64,000 nucleotides of DNA from the NCBI RefSeq assembly GCF_026240905.1, contig NZ_JAPEVI010000003.1, positions 4,404,501-4,468,500 of the forward strand. Reading direction: 5' to 3'. The notes below the pieces were generated by a model. The model did no database searches, was not told the origin of the DNA, and was given only the letters and a program-made list of their open reading frames with translations. Origin of the DNA: Roseibium salinum. Its GTDB lineage: Bacteria > Pseudomonadota > Alphaproteobacteria > Rhizobiales > Stappiaceae. How positions within the stretch are numbered: position 1 is the first letter of the stretch; each line of letters starts with the position of its first letter. The translations under genes and the position numbers were made by a program. Below are positions 35,896 to 44,004 of this stretch, one piece after another.

Positions 35896-36291
35896 ATGAC
35901 GATCACAACCATTCATCCGGACGGCTGGGCTCCCGCGAAAGGCTACGCCAACGGGGTGCTGACCAAGGGGCAGACGCTGCATATCGGCGGCCAGATCGGC
36001 TGGAACAAGGACCAGGTGTTCGAGACGGCGGATTTTGTCGGCCAGATGGAACAGACGCTGGCCAATATCGCCGCCATCGTCGAGGAAGCCGGCGGCGCGG
36101 TGACCGATATCGTCCGCCTGACCTGGTTCATCACCGACAAGCGCGAATACCTGGCGCGCCAGAAGGAGGTCGGCGAGGCCTACCGGCGGGTGCTCGGCCG
36201 GCATTTCCCGGCCATGTCGGTCGTGGTGGTCGCGGGGCTGATCGAGGACGAAGCGCTGATCGAAATCGAGGCGACGGCGCAGATCGGTTAA
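35896..36291 (+). CDS. RidA-family enamine/imine deaminase
   Basis: A 131-residue YjgF/YER057c/UK114-type protein with the sequence GQTLHIGGQIGWNKDQ, a VRLTWFITDKREYLA strand-helix and the C-terminal IEIEATAQIG. RidA proteins hydrolyse reactive enamine or imine intermediates to ketones and ammonia. The monooxygenase/reductase of this operon is expected to make an amino-cyclohexene (enamine) CoA ester, so a dedicated deaminase is a logical partner. The conserved RidA arginine near residue 105 is not obvious in AMSVVVVAGLIEDEALIE, so it may belong to a divergent subgroup. It starts 182 bases after livF, after a weak AACAGGAACC site. Confidence 0.8.
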   Translation: MTITTIHPDGWAPAKGYANGVLTKGQTLHIGGQIGWNKDQVFETADFVGQMEQTLANIAAIVEEAGGAVTDIVRLTWFITDKREYLARQKEVGEAYRRVLGRHFPAMSVVVVAGLIEDEALIEIEATAQIG

Positions 36292-37024
36292 GATCTGCCC
36301 TGCCCCGTTTTCGCGCGCCTTGCGGGGTCACGGCCGCCGGCCTGAAGGCCGCGACCGATCCTGAAGTTTGCGTGAAATTGAAACTCCACAACTTTTGATA
36401 CAACCTGTTCAGGGCCGCTGAAACCGGCCCGCCGTGTGCCGGAACCGGTTTCCAACGGTGCGGGCCGTCCGCAAATGCTGTGCGCCCTGCGGAAACGAAA
36501 GGTCCCGAAACTGTCAGGTATCCCGGCGAACACCGGCATAAAATCCACCTCAAGCGACAACGGGCCCATCCTGCAACGCGACCGGACCCTCCGGCAGGCG
36601 GGGAGGTGGCATAACACGAGGATATCCGCAGGAATGACAAGGCTTTTTCGGGTTTTCCTGCCGCCTCTAACCTGATGGGATGGAGGTATATCAATGACAG
36701 AGCAATCATATTTGAGGCCCCTTCACAGATGTTTTCGAGAAAATGTCGGCAAAATGAAAACATTGTCAGGAAGCGCTCACAGACTGCGGATGAAACGCGG
36801 ACAGTTGAGCGAAAACAGTCTGCTTGTTTGGAGGGCCGGCTGTCTTCCGGAGCATTAAAAAATTGAAACAATGAATTTGCTCAAAGGGGTGGCGGTCTTC
36901 GGGAGTTCGTGTTTTGCTAGGGCCATGTCGCAAATCAGCTTTTCAGATCGCAGGAGTCTGCGAAGCTGGCTGGGGACAACGAGACCGGCAAAACGGCGAC
37001 GCAAGGATCCGAAGGGGAGACACC
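36292..37024. other. Long intergenic region upstream of a peptide-type ABC operon
   Basis: These 733 bases end the aminobenzoate-type cluster and begin the next operon. The right half is AT-richer. A 54-codon frame with a strong ribosome site lies at 36694-36858 and is listed separately. I see no repeat, tRNA or clear terminator. Confidence 0.4.
36694..36858 (+). CDS. Possible 54-residue small protein or leader ORF
   Basis: An ATG seven bases after GGAGG opens a 54-codon frame (MTEQSYLRPLHRCFRENVGK ... LPEH) ending TAA at 36856. It is basic and polar with no membrane segment. It lies 166 bases upstream of the solute-binding gene of the next ABC operon and reads in the same direction, so it could be an upstream leader ORF. 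Evidence is the ribosome site and position only; chance is a real alternative. Confidence 0.25.
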   Translation: MTEQSYLRPLHRCFRENVGKMKTLSGSAHRLRMKRGQLSENSLLVWRAGCLPEH

Positions 37025-38635
37025 ATGACAAAGTCCAAAGACACCGAGTTACTTAATCGCCTAGAAAAGGCGGCCCGTACGGGTGGCATCACGAAACGCG
37101 ATTTTATCCGCTATTCCGTTTTGGCCGGTCTGACTGCAACCACGGCGACGGGCCTCTGGTCGACCAAAGCGAAAGCGGAACCGAAAAAAGGCGGCACGTT
37201 CCGCTGGGGGATCCACGACGGGAACACCTCCGACTCTCACGATCCGGGCACCTACCTGACCCGCGTGATGATTTTCCTTGGCCACACCCACCGCAGCTAT
37301 CTCACCATGATCATGGGCGACGGTTCTCTCGGCCCTGATATTGCGGACAGCTGGGAACCGTCTCCCGATGCGAAGCAGTGGACGTTCAAGCTGACGGACA
37401 AGGCTTCCTTCCACAGCGGCAAGAAGGTGATAGCCGATGACGTGATCGCATCGCTGAACCACCACCGCGGCGAAGACACAACCTCGGCGGCAAAAGCCCT
37501 TCTGACAGACGTCGAAGACATCACCAAGGACGACGACTACACGGTGGTGGTCAAGCTGTCCCGCGGCAACGCGGATTTCCCGTGGCTGATGACCGACTAC
37601 CACCTGGCGATCTGCCCGGCGAACGACGACGGGACGATCGACTGGCAATCCGGCGACGGCTCCGGCCCGTACAAGATCGACAGCGGCGAGTTCGGCGTTC
37701 AGTTCAACCTGAGCCGGCATGACGGCTGGCACCGGGAAGGCGCTTATTTCGACGAAGTCGTCATGATCACGCTGAACGACCCGAATGCACGTCAGACCGC
37801 GCTGGTGACAGGCGACGTGGATGCCGTGTCGCTCATCGAACTGAAGACGATGGCGCTCCTGCAGCGTAATCCGAATATCGTCATTCACAACATCCCGTCC
37901 GCGGCGGCCATCACGCTGCCGATGTTCTGCGACACGGCGCCGTTCGACAATGTCGACGTGCGCAACGCGCTGAAGCTGGCCATGAACCGGGACGACATCA
38001 TCGAGAAGATCACTTTCGGTGCGGCGACCAAGGCCAACGATTTCCACCACTCGCCGGCCCAGCCCTATTGGCCGGAAGACATTCCGCAGCGCGAATATGA
38101 CCCGGACCAGGCCAAGTCCCTGCTGAAGAAGGCGGGCGCGGAAGGTCTTTCCGTCAGCCTCAGCACCGCGGACAGCGTCTATGCCGGTGCCGTCGACATG
38201 GCGGTTCTTTATGCCGAGCATGCCAAGGCCGCCGGCATCAACATCAACGTCGTGCGCGAACCGAACGACGGCTACTACTCTGATGTCTGGCTGAAGAAGC
38301 CCTTCTGCCTGGTATCCTGGGGCGCACGTCCGACGCCGGACGTGATGTACACGCTGGCCTACAAGGAAGACGCGGCGTGGAACGAGTCCCATTGGCAGAA
38401 CGAGCGCTTCAACGAACTTCTGCTGCAGGCGAAAGCCGAGCTCGACGAGGAGCGGCGGAAGGAAATGTACAGCGAGATGGCGGTCCTTGCGAAGGACGAC
38501 GGCGGCACGATCATCCCGTTCTTCAACAACTTCGTCTACGCGAACAGCTCGAAGGTGGGGACGCCCGAGAACCTGGCAGCCAGCTGGGAGAACGACGGCG
38601 GCCGGGCTGCAAGCCGCTGGTGGTTCGAAACCTGA
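37025..38635 (+). CDS. Peptide/nickel-type ABC solute-binding protein with Tat-like signal
   Basis: A 536-residue SBP_bac_5 family protein. The start MTKSKDTELLNRLEKAARTG follows AAGGGGAGACACC. Residues 20-52 look like a Tat signal with a KR pair (TKRDFIRYSVLAG) and cleavage near AKAE. The mature protein has GGTFRWGIHDGN, SWEPSPDAKQWTFKL and VRNALKLAMNRDDI, as in oligopeptide and related receptors. It is first in a four-gene importer operon. The ligand is unknown; export of a folded receptor through Tat is unusual but known. Confidence 0.85.
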   Translation: MTKSKDTELLNRLEKAARTGGITKRDFIRYSVLAGLTATTATGLWSTKAKAEPKKGGTFRWGIHDGNTSDSHDPGTYLTRVMIFLGHTHRSYLTMIMGDGSLGPDIADSWEPSPDAKQWTFKLTDKASFHSGKKVIADDVIASLNHHRGEDTTSAAKALLTDVEDITKDDDYTVVVKLSRGNADFPWLMTDYHLAICPANDDGTIDWQSGDGSGPYKIDSGEFGVQFNLSRHDGWHREGAYFDEVVMITLNDPNARQTALVTGDVDAVSLIELKTMALLQRNPNIVIHNIPSAAAITLPMFCDTAPFDNVDVRNALKLAMNRDDIIEKITFGAATKANDFHHSPAQPYWPEDIPQREYDPDQAKSLLKKAGAEGLSVSLSTADSVYAGAVDMAVLYAEHAKAAGININVVREPNDGYYSDVWLKKPFCLVSWGARPTPDVMYTLAYKEDAAWNESHWQNERFNELLLQAKAELDEERRKEMYSEMAVLAKDDGGTIIPFFNNFVYANSSKVGTPENLAASWENDGGRAASRWWFET

Positions 38636-38818
38636 TAGGGGACAAGACGGGATCGTGGTCAGGTGACCGCGGTCCCCAAGACAGGGACTGTCCCGGACCC
38701 GGGGCAGTCCCAACTCCGTTACCGGGCGCCGTCGAAGCATTTTCATAAACGCAGACAGGATGTCGCCCGGCTATGTGCCTGCCCCTCAGCGGGAGGCGTT
38801 CATGTTCTGGAGGGACAT

Positions 38819-39775
38819 ATGGGGGACATCCTGCAGCTGGTCCTGAAGCGGCTTGGCTTGGGTGTAATCACGCTGTTTGTGGTTTCAATCCTTATCTTTT
38901 TTGCGGTCGAACTGCTTCCCGGCGACATTGCCCAGGCGGTTCTCGGCCAGGGGGCGACGGAAGAGACCGTTGCCGCACTTCGGGAAAGGCTCGGCCTCAA
39001 CCAGCCTGTTTTCGTTCGCTATTTCGCGTGGCTGGGCGGGGCGCTGACGGGTGATTTCGGAGTGTCTCTCGTCTCAGGCGAACGGGTCAGCACCGCGATC
39101 AGTGCCCGGTTCGTCAACACACTGTTCCTTGCGACCTACGCTGCGGTGATCGCGGTTCCGGTTTCGATCGTCCTCGGCATCATCGTCGCCCTGTTGCGCA
39201 ACACGCTCTTCGACCGTGTCGCCAACGTGGTGACGCTGACGTCGATCTCGTCTCCGGAGTTCTTCCTCGGATATGTCCTCATCCTCTATCTGGCGGTGAA
39301 GACGAACTACTTTCCGGCGATTGCAAGCCTCGGCAGCGACCTGACCTTCGCCGAACTGCTGCACCGGACGTTCCTGCCGGCGATCACGCTGGTGCTGGTG
39401 GTGACCGCCCACATGATGCGCATGACACGGGCGGCGATCATCAACCTTCTGGCCTCGCCCTATATCGAGATGGCGCGGCTCAAGGGCGTGCCGCCCTGGC
39501 GCGTCATCGTCAAACATGCCCTGCCCAATGCGTGGGCGCCGATCATCAACGTCGTCGCACTGAACCTGGCCTATCTCATCACCGGCGTGGTTCTGGTCGA
39601 GGTGGTTTTCGTCTATCCGGGCATCGGCCAGCTTCTGGTCGACGCGGTGGCCAAGCGCGATTTCCCGATCGTCCAGGCCTGTTGCCTCATCTTCGCGGCA
39701 ACCTTCATCCTGCTGAACCTGGCAGCCGATGTCGGAGCGATCTTGACCAATCCGCGTTTGCGGCATCCGAAGTGA
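38819..39775 (+). CDS. Peptide-type ABC permease (DppB family)
   Basis: A 318-residue permease starting MGDILQLVLKRLGLGVIT after GGAGGGAC; a longer frame would add 52 non-membrane residues. DppB marks are the FFAVELLPGDIAQAVLG loop, LRERLGLNQP, GDFGVSL and the EAA-like region ARLKGVPPWRVIVKHALPNA. Six hydrophobic segments are visible. The gap of 183 bases from the receptor gene is larger than elsewhere in the operon. Confidence 0.86.
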   Translation: MGDILQLVLKRLGLGVITLFVVSILIFFAVELLPGDIAQAVLGQGATEETVAALRERLGLNQPVFVRYFAWLGGALTGDFGVSLVSGERVSTAISARFVNTLFLATYAAVIAVPVSIVLGIIVALLRNTLFDRVANVVTLTSISSPEFFLGYVLILYLAVKTNYFPAIASLGSDLTFAELLHRTFLPAITLVLVVTAHMMRMTRAAIINLLASPYIEMARLKGVPPWRVIVKHALPNAWAPIINVVALNLAYLITGVVLVEVVFVYPGIGQLLVDAVAKRDFPIVQACCLIFAATFILLNLAADVGAILTNPRLRHPK

Positions 39776-39785
39776 GGGCAGCGAT

Positions 39786-40850
39786 ATGAGCACATTTGTC
39801 GTCGGCTATTACGCGCTGCTGATCGGAGCATCCTGTCTGGCAGCCTATTTCAACAAGCGGGAAGTATTCGTCCTGATCTTCTCGCTCACCCTGGCATCCT
39901 TCATCATGGGGATCATCGGCGGGGTGCCTGCCCTGTGGTTCGTCACCGTCGCTGCGGGGCTCCTGGCGCTGGCCGCGGGGACGTCCTATGCGTTCCGCGA
40001 ATTCCTGATCATCATCGCTCCGGAAGGCGTTGGCAAGGAGTTGCGAACCGCGCCGCTGACAGCGTCATTCGGCATGTTCGTGATCTTCACCTACGCCATT
40101 GCCGGGATCTTCGCGCCGGTCATTGCCCCGTTCGGGGAGGCGCAAGTGGTATCGTCCGCTTTCGCCCCGGCCGATGAGACCCTGCTCCTGGGCGCCGACC
40201 AGCTCGGAAGGGACATGTTCAGCCGTATCATCTACGGCGCGCGCAACTCCGTCGGGCTCGCCCTGCTGGCAACCGCCATGGCGTTCGTGATGGGGGCCTT
40301 CGCCGGCCTCCTCGCGGCGACCAAGGGCGGCTGGTTCGACCAGCTCATGGGACGGGCCGCGGACGTGATCATGTCCGTGCCGTCGCTGATCTTCGCCCTG
40401 CTGATGCTCAGTATCTTCGGGACCAACCTGTTCGTCATCGTGGTGGTTATCGCCGTGATCTACTCGCCGCGCGTCTTCCGTCTCACCCGGGCGGTGGCCG
40501 GTAACGTGGTGGTGATGGACTATATCGAGGCGGCAAAGCTGCGCGGGGAGGGGACGTGGTACCTTATCCGCAGGGAGATCCTGCCGAACTCGACCGCCCC
40601 GCTGATTGCCGAGTTCGGCCTGGAGTTCTGCTTCGTGTTCCTGCTGATCGCCGGCCTTTCCTTCCTCGGCCTGGGCATTCAGCCGCCCACCGCGGACTGG
40701 GGCTCGATGGTGCGCGAGAACGCGACGCTGATATCATTCGGCGAACTGACGCCGCTCATTCCCGCAGCAGCCATTGCGCTGCTGACGGTTGCGGTGAACT
40801 TCGTCGTCGACTGGATGCTGTTCCGCACATCCGGACTGAAGGAGGTTTGA
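39786..40850 (+). CDS. Peptide-type ABC permease (DppC family) with extra N-terminal membrane segments
   Basis: A 354-residue permease ten bases after the previous gene. Residues from about 95 are a normal DppC: TASFGMFVIFTYAIAGIFAP, LLLGADQLGRDMFSRIIYGA, VPSLIFALLM, the EAA-like loop AAKLRGEGTWYLIRREILPN and FLGLGIQPPTADWG. Before that lie about 85 residues with two or three further hydrophobic segments, which ordinary DppC proteins lack. The first Met and GAGGG site fit this longer start. Confidence 0.83.
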   Translation: MSTFVVGYYALLIGASCLAAYFNKREVFVLIFSLTLASFIMGIIGGVPALWFVTVAAGLLALAAGTSYAFREFLIIIAPEGVGKELRTAPLTASFGMFVIFTYAIAGIFAPVIAPFGEAQVVSSAFAPADETLLLGADQLGRDMFSRIIYGARNSVGLALLATAMAFVMGAFAGLLAATKGGWFDQLMGRAADVIMSVPSLIFALLMLSIFGTNLFVIVVVIAVIYSPRVFRLTRAVAGNVVVMDYIEAAKLRGEGTWYLIRREILPNSTAPLIAEFGLEFCFVFLLIAGLSFLGLGIQPPTADWGSMVRENATLISFGELTPLIPAAAIALLTVAVNFVVDWMLFRTSGLKEV

Positions 40851-40852
40851 GC

Positions 40853-42505
40853 ATGGTGCCGAAAAGAGACGTACTGCTCGAAATCAGGGACCTTCGCATC
40901 GAAGGCTATTCCGACGAGAAATGGATCGAGATCGTCCGCGGGGTCGACCTTACCCTGCACAAGGGCGAGGTGCTGGGCCTGATCGGGGAATCGGGTGCCG
41001 GAAAATCGACCATCGGCCTGGCCGCCATGGGCTTTGCCCGCGACGGCTGCCGGATTTCCGGCGGCTCGATCGAGTTCGACGGGATGGAGCTGACGACGAC
41101 CTCTGAAAGCGACCTGAGGGCCCTGCGCGGCTCGCGGATCGCCTATGTGGCGCAGTCGGCTGCGGCTTCGTTCAACCCCGCCCACAGGATCATCGACCAG
41201 CATACGGAAGCGCCGATCCAGTATCGCATCCAGAAGCGCGTCGAGGCGCAGGAAGACGCGATGGAGCTGTACCATCGCCTGAGGCTGCCCAACCCGAAGG
41301 AAATCGGCTTCCGCTATCCGCACCAGGTGTCCGGCGGCCAGCTGCAGCGTGCCATGACCGCCATGGCCATGGCCTGCCGCCCGGATCTGATCATCTTCGA
41401 CGAGCCGACCACGGCGCTGGACGTGACCACGCAGATCGAGGTTCTGGCCGCGATCCGGGACATTGTCGATCAGTTCAACACCGCCGCGATCTACATCACC
41501 CACGATCTGGCGGTCGTGGCGCAGATGGCCGATACGATCAAGGTGCTGCTCAAGGGCGAGGAAGTCGAAGAGGCGCCGACCGAGCAGATGCTCGACAGGC
41601 CCAAGGAGGACTACACCAAGAGCCTGTGGGCCGTGCGCAGCTTCAAACGCCCGCAAAAGGCGCGGCCGACCGGGCCCGACGTCAAGCCGATCGTGTCGGT
41701 TCAGGGCATCGATGCTGCCTACGGCAAGACCAAGGTGCTCGAGGACGTCTCGTTCGACATCTATCCGGGCATGACGGTTGCCGTCGTCGAGGAATCGGGA
41801 TCCGGCAAGTCGACGACGGCGCGCTGCATCACGGGGCTGCTGCCGCCGACGAAGGGCAAGATCCTGTACAACGGCGAAGAACTGCCGCCCAAATACACGG
41901 ACCGGACAAAGCAACAGCTTCGCCAGGCGCAGATGATCTACCAGATGGCGGACACGGCGCTTAACCCGAAAATCCGCATCAGCGACATCATCGGCCGTCC
42001 GGCGCAGTTCTACAGCGGGCTGCATGGCGCCGCCCTGAAGAGCCGGGTGGACGAGTTGCTCGACCTCATCGAGCTGGAGCCGTCGCAATACTACAGCCGC
42101 TACCCGCCGGAGCTCTCCGGCGGACAGAAGCAGCGTGTCGGCATTGCCCGCGCCCTGGCGGCCGAGCCGTCCTTCATCATCTGTGACGAGGTCACCAGTG
42201 CTCTGGACCAGCTCGTCGCGGAAGGCATCCTCAAGCTGCTCGACAGGCTGCAGCAGGAGCTGAACCTCGCCTATATGTTCATCACCCACGACCTGGCAAC
42301 GGTGCGCTCGATTGCCGATGAGGTGGTGGTGATGCAGAAGGGAAGGGTGGTCGAACAGGGGCCGAAGGACGAAATGTTCACGCCGCCGCACCATCCCTAT
42401 ACGGACCTGCTGCTGTCGTCCGTGCCGGAAATGGACCCGAACTGGCTCACGACGCTGCTGGAGGAACGCGGCGTCGACGAGATCGGCGAGAGCGCAAACG
42501 TCTGA
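40853..42505 (+). CDS. Peptide-type ABC ATPase with two fused nucleotide-binding domains
   Basis: A 550-residue fusion of DppD- and DppF-like ATPases, starting after GGAGG two bases beyond the permease stop. Domain 1 has Walker A GESGAGKST near residue 44, signature VSGGQLQRAM and Walker B IIFDEPTTALD. Domain 2 (from about residue 280) has signature LSGGQKQRVGIARAL and Walker B IICDEVTSALD. Its Walker A reads EESGSGKST, with glutamate in place of the first invariant glycine. The tail HHPYTDLLLSSVPEMDP is typical of DppF. Confidence 0.87.
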   Translation: MVPKRDVLLEIRDLRIEGYSDEKWIEIVRGVDLTLHKGEVLGLIGESGAGKSTIGLAAMGFARDGCRISGGSIEFDGMELTTTSESDLRALRGSRIAYVAQSAAASFNPAHRIIDQHTEAPIQYRIQKRVEAQEDAMELYHRLRLPNPKEIGFRYPHQVSGGQLQRAMTAMAMACRPDLIIFDEPTTALDVTTQIEVLAAIRDIVDQFNTAAIYITHDLAVVAQMADTIKVLLKGEEVEEAPTEQMLDRPKEDYTKSLWAVRSFKRPQKARPTGPDVKPIVSVQGIDAAYGKTKVLEDVSFDIYPGMTVAVVEESGSGKSTTARCITGLLPPTKGKILYNGEELPPKYTDRTKQQLRQAQMIYQMADTALNPKIRISDIIGRPAQFYSGLHGAALKSRVDELLDLIELEPSQYYSRYPPELSGGQKQRVGIARALAAEPSFIICDEVTSALDQLVAEGILKLLDRLQQELNLAYMFITHDLATVRSIADEVVVMQKGRVVEQGPKDEMFTPPHHPYTDLLLSSVPEMDPNWLTTLLEERGVDEIGESANV

Positions 42506-42578
42506 GGCTCCGGCTCCGGGAAATCCGGGGCCGGCCGCTCAGTCCGGACTTGTCACGGCTGGCCGCAAGGCAAAAACC

Positions 42579-42612
42579 AACACCCCCGGTCTTCGCAAGA
42601 CCGGGGGTGTTT
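42579..42612. terminator. Strong bidirectional terminator
   Basis: A perfect 15-bp stem (AACACCCCCGGTCTT at 42579-42593, inverted at 42597-42611) with a CGC loop. On the plus strand it ends in TGTTTGG and on the minus strand in GTGTTGG. It lies between the ABC operon and the convergent 40-residue membrane-protein gene and can end both transcripts. Confidence 0.85.
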
Positions 42613-42647
42613 GGTATTCGTTCGGCTGATTGCAGGCGCGTGGCCGA

Positions 42648-42770
42648 TCAGCCGACCATCATATAGCCGGACAGGACCATGGTGCCCACGATAAGAGCGT
42701 AGACGCCGACCAGCGCCGGCCATGTTCCACTGTGTACTTTGTATTCACGAATAAGCTCATCACGGGTCAT
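42648..42770 (-). CDS. 40-residue single-pass membrane protein
   Basis: A minus-strand frame of 41 codons begins MTRDELIREYKVHSGTWPAL and ends VLSGYMMVG. CAGGAGG lies six bases before the ATG. The first 16 residues are charged; the rest (about 18-40) is one hydrophobic segment, so it should sit in the inner membrane with a short cytoplasmic tail. It has its own terminator and a hairpin leader. I do not recognise the family. Position and charge recall small subunits or regulators of membrane complexes, but no function is proposed. Confidence 0.65.
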   Translation of the reverse strand: MTRDELIREYKVHSGTWPALVGVYALIVGTMVLSGYMMVG

Positions 42771-42786
42771 GGCGACCTCCTGAAGG

Positions 42787-42802
42787 CCCAGCCTTGGCTG
42801 GG
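42787..42802 (-). promoter_or_regulatory. Leader hairpin just before the small membrane-protein gene
   Basis: CCCAGCC-TT-GGCTGGG is a perfect 7-bp stem about five bases upstream of the CAGGAGG ribosome site in the transcript. It may influence translation or mRNA stability. Confidence 0.45.
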
Positions 42803-43186
42803 ATGATGGTGTCTGACTTTCGGCGACAACTAACCTACGAAAGTTAAGAATTCAATGACGGAATTCAAGAAGACCCCTCCTATTTTGCATGTCTGGAATG
42901 CACGGAATGCAGGTCTTTCAAGTTGTTGATATTCAAGGTCATTTCCTGCAATTTTTCTCATCATTCCGTTTGAACTGGCACTCCTTACATGGCTTTTTTG
43001 ACCATCCGGTCCATCTGCCTTGGTGAAATTACCGGTGCCGCCACCGGGCTTTCTTCTTGGTGTCCGGATTTTTTCTTCGCGAAACCGGCCTCCTCACGCC
43101 GGATGTTGCGCGCACCGGCCTTTTTCAACCCGCCCTAACGGGGAAAGTTCCCTAGCCGGTTGCTGCCCGAAACGATTTTCCCGAAA
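42803..43186. other. AT-rich region between divergent genes
   Basis: No gene is supported. It must contain the promoter of the 40-residue protein gene (leftward) and that of the FadR-type regulator (rightward). An ACTTTCG / CGAAAGT dyad (42816-42844) and a tandem GGAATGCA pair near 42894 are visible, of unknown meaning. Confidence 0.35.
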
Positions 43187-43221
43187 ACTATGTCAGACAT
43201 AGTCTTTACAATGTCAGACAT
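43187..43221. promoter_or_regulatory. Tandem FadR-type operators
   Basis: The first site, ACTATGTCAGACATAGT at 43187-43203, is a perfect 8-1-8 palindrome. The second, ATGTCAGACAT at 43211-43221, repeats its core. Their centres are 21 bases apart, two helical turns, and the pair sits 46-80 bases before the regulator start. The ATGTC-n-GACAT form suits GntR/FadR dimers, so autoregulation is likely. Confidence 0.7.
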
Positions 43222-43266
43222 AGTGATATCGTTTGATGGAAGCAGAAGTGGGGTCGGCGTCGGTTC

Positions 43267-44004
43267 ATGTCGGAAATATCACCGCAAAAGAGGGTCGAAA
43301 TCGAAACCGTTCCGGCAAAAGGGCCCCGGGACGTACCTCATGCGCTCATCAAGCTGATCGAGGACGACGGGCTCAAGGTCGGCGACCGACTGCCGCCCGA
43401 GCTGGCGCTGGTGCAGCGCCTCGGCATCGGCCGCTCGACCATTCGCGAGACGCTGAAAACCTGGGAAAGCATGGGCGTCGTCAGCCGCAACAAAGGGGCG
43501 GGGACCAGGCTCACGGCGGAGATCTCCCGCAACACCTTGCGCGTGGCGCTCACCATCAAGCACGAGGCGAACAGTCTCCTGCGCATGCTTCAGGTGCGCC
43601 GTCCCCTGGAGATGGAGGCCGTGCGGATCGCCTGCCGCCTTGCGACGCCGGACCAGCGCAGACTCATCAATGCGCGCGCCGCCGAGCTGATGGCCGTTTA
43701 CGAGGCCGGCGAAGACTGGCGCCCGGCCGACCACCGGTTTCACTATGCCATTCACGATGCGACGGGCAATCCCCTGTTCCGTCAGTTCATCGACCAGATC
43801 CAGAAGTGCTTCCACGACATTTACGACACACCGTTCGGCAAGCCCCATCTCGGCCAGGAGTCGATCCCGCTGCACCGCCCGCTCGCCGACGCGATCATCG
43901 CCGGTGACGAGGATGCGGCCGCCGGACTGGCCGGCACCATCATCGACATGGTCTGCGCCGAGACGCAGAAAATCTCCGAGGCACATGAGGCACATGATGG
44001 CTGA
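43267..44004 (+). CDS. GntR-family (FadR/FCD) transcriptional regulator
   Basis: A 245-residue regulator. The winged helix (ALIKLIEDDGLKVGDRLPPE, IGRSTIRETLKTWESMGVV) is followed by an FCD domain with metal/ligand positions in DHRFHYAIHDATGN and LHRPLADAIIAGDEDAA. It is coupled by an eight-base overlap to the PLP enzyme gene and lies upstream of a CUT1 importer. It probably represses this operon through the tandem palindromes in its own promoter. The effector is unknown. Confidence 0.87.
   Translation: MSEISPQKRVEIETVPAKGPRDVPHALIKLIEDDGLKVGDRLPPELALVQRLGIGRSTIRETLKTWESMGVVSRNKGAGTRLTAEISRNTLRVALTIKHEANSLLRMLQVRRPLEMEAVRIACRLATPDQRRLINARAAELMAVYEAGEDWRPADHRFHYAIHDATGNPLFRQFIDQIQKCFHDIYDTPFGKPHLGQESIPLHRPLADAIIAGDEDAAAGLAGTIIDMVCAETQKISEAHEAHDG

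Noticed and set aside
38663..38818. N-terminal extension of the DppB-type permease
   Set aside because: The extra 52 residues have no membrane character and a strong ribosome site precedes the internal ATG at 38819.
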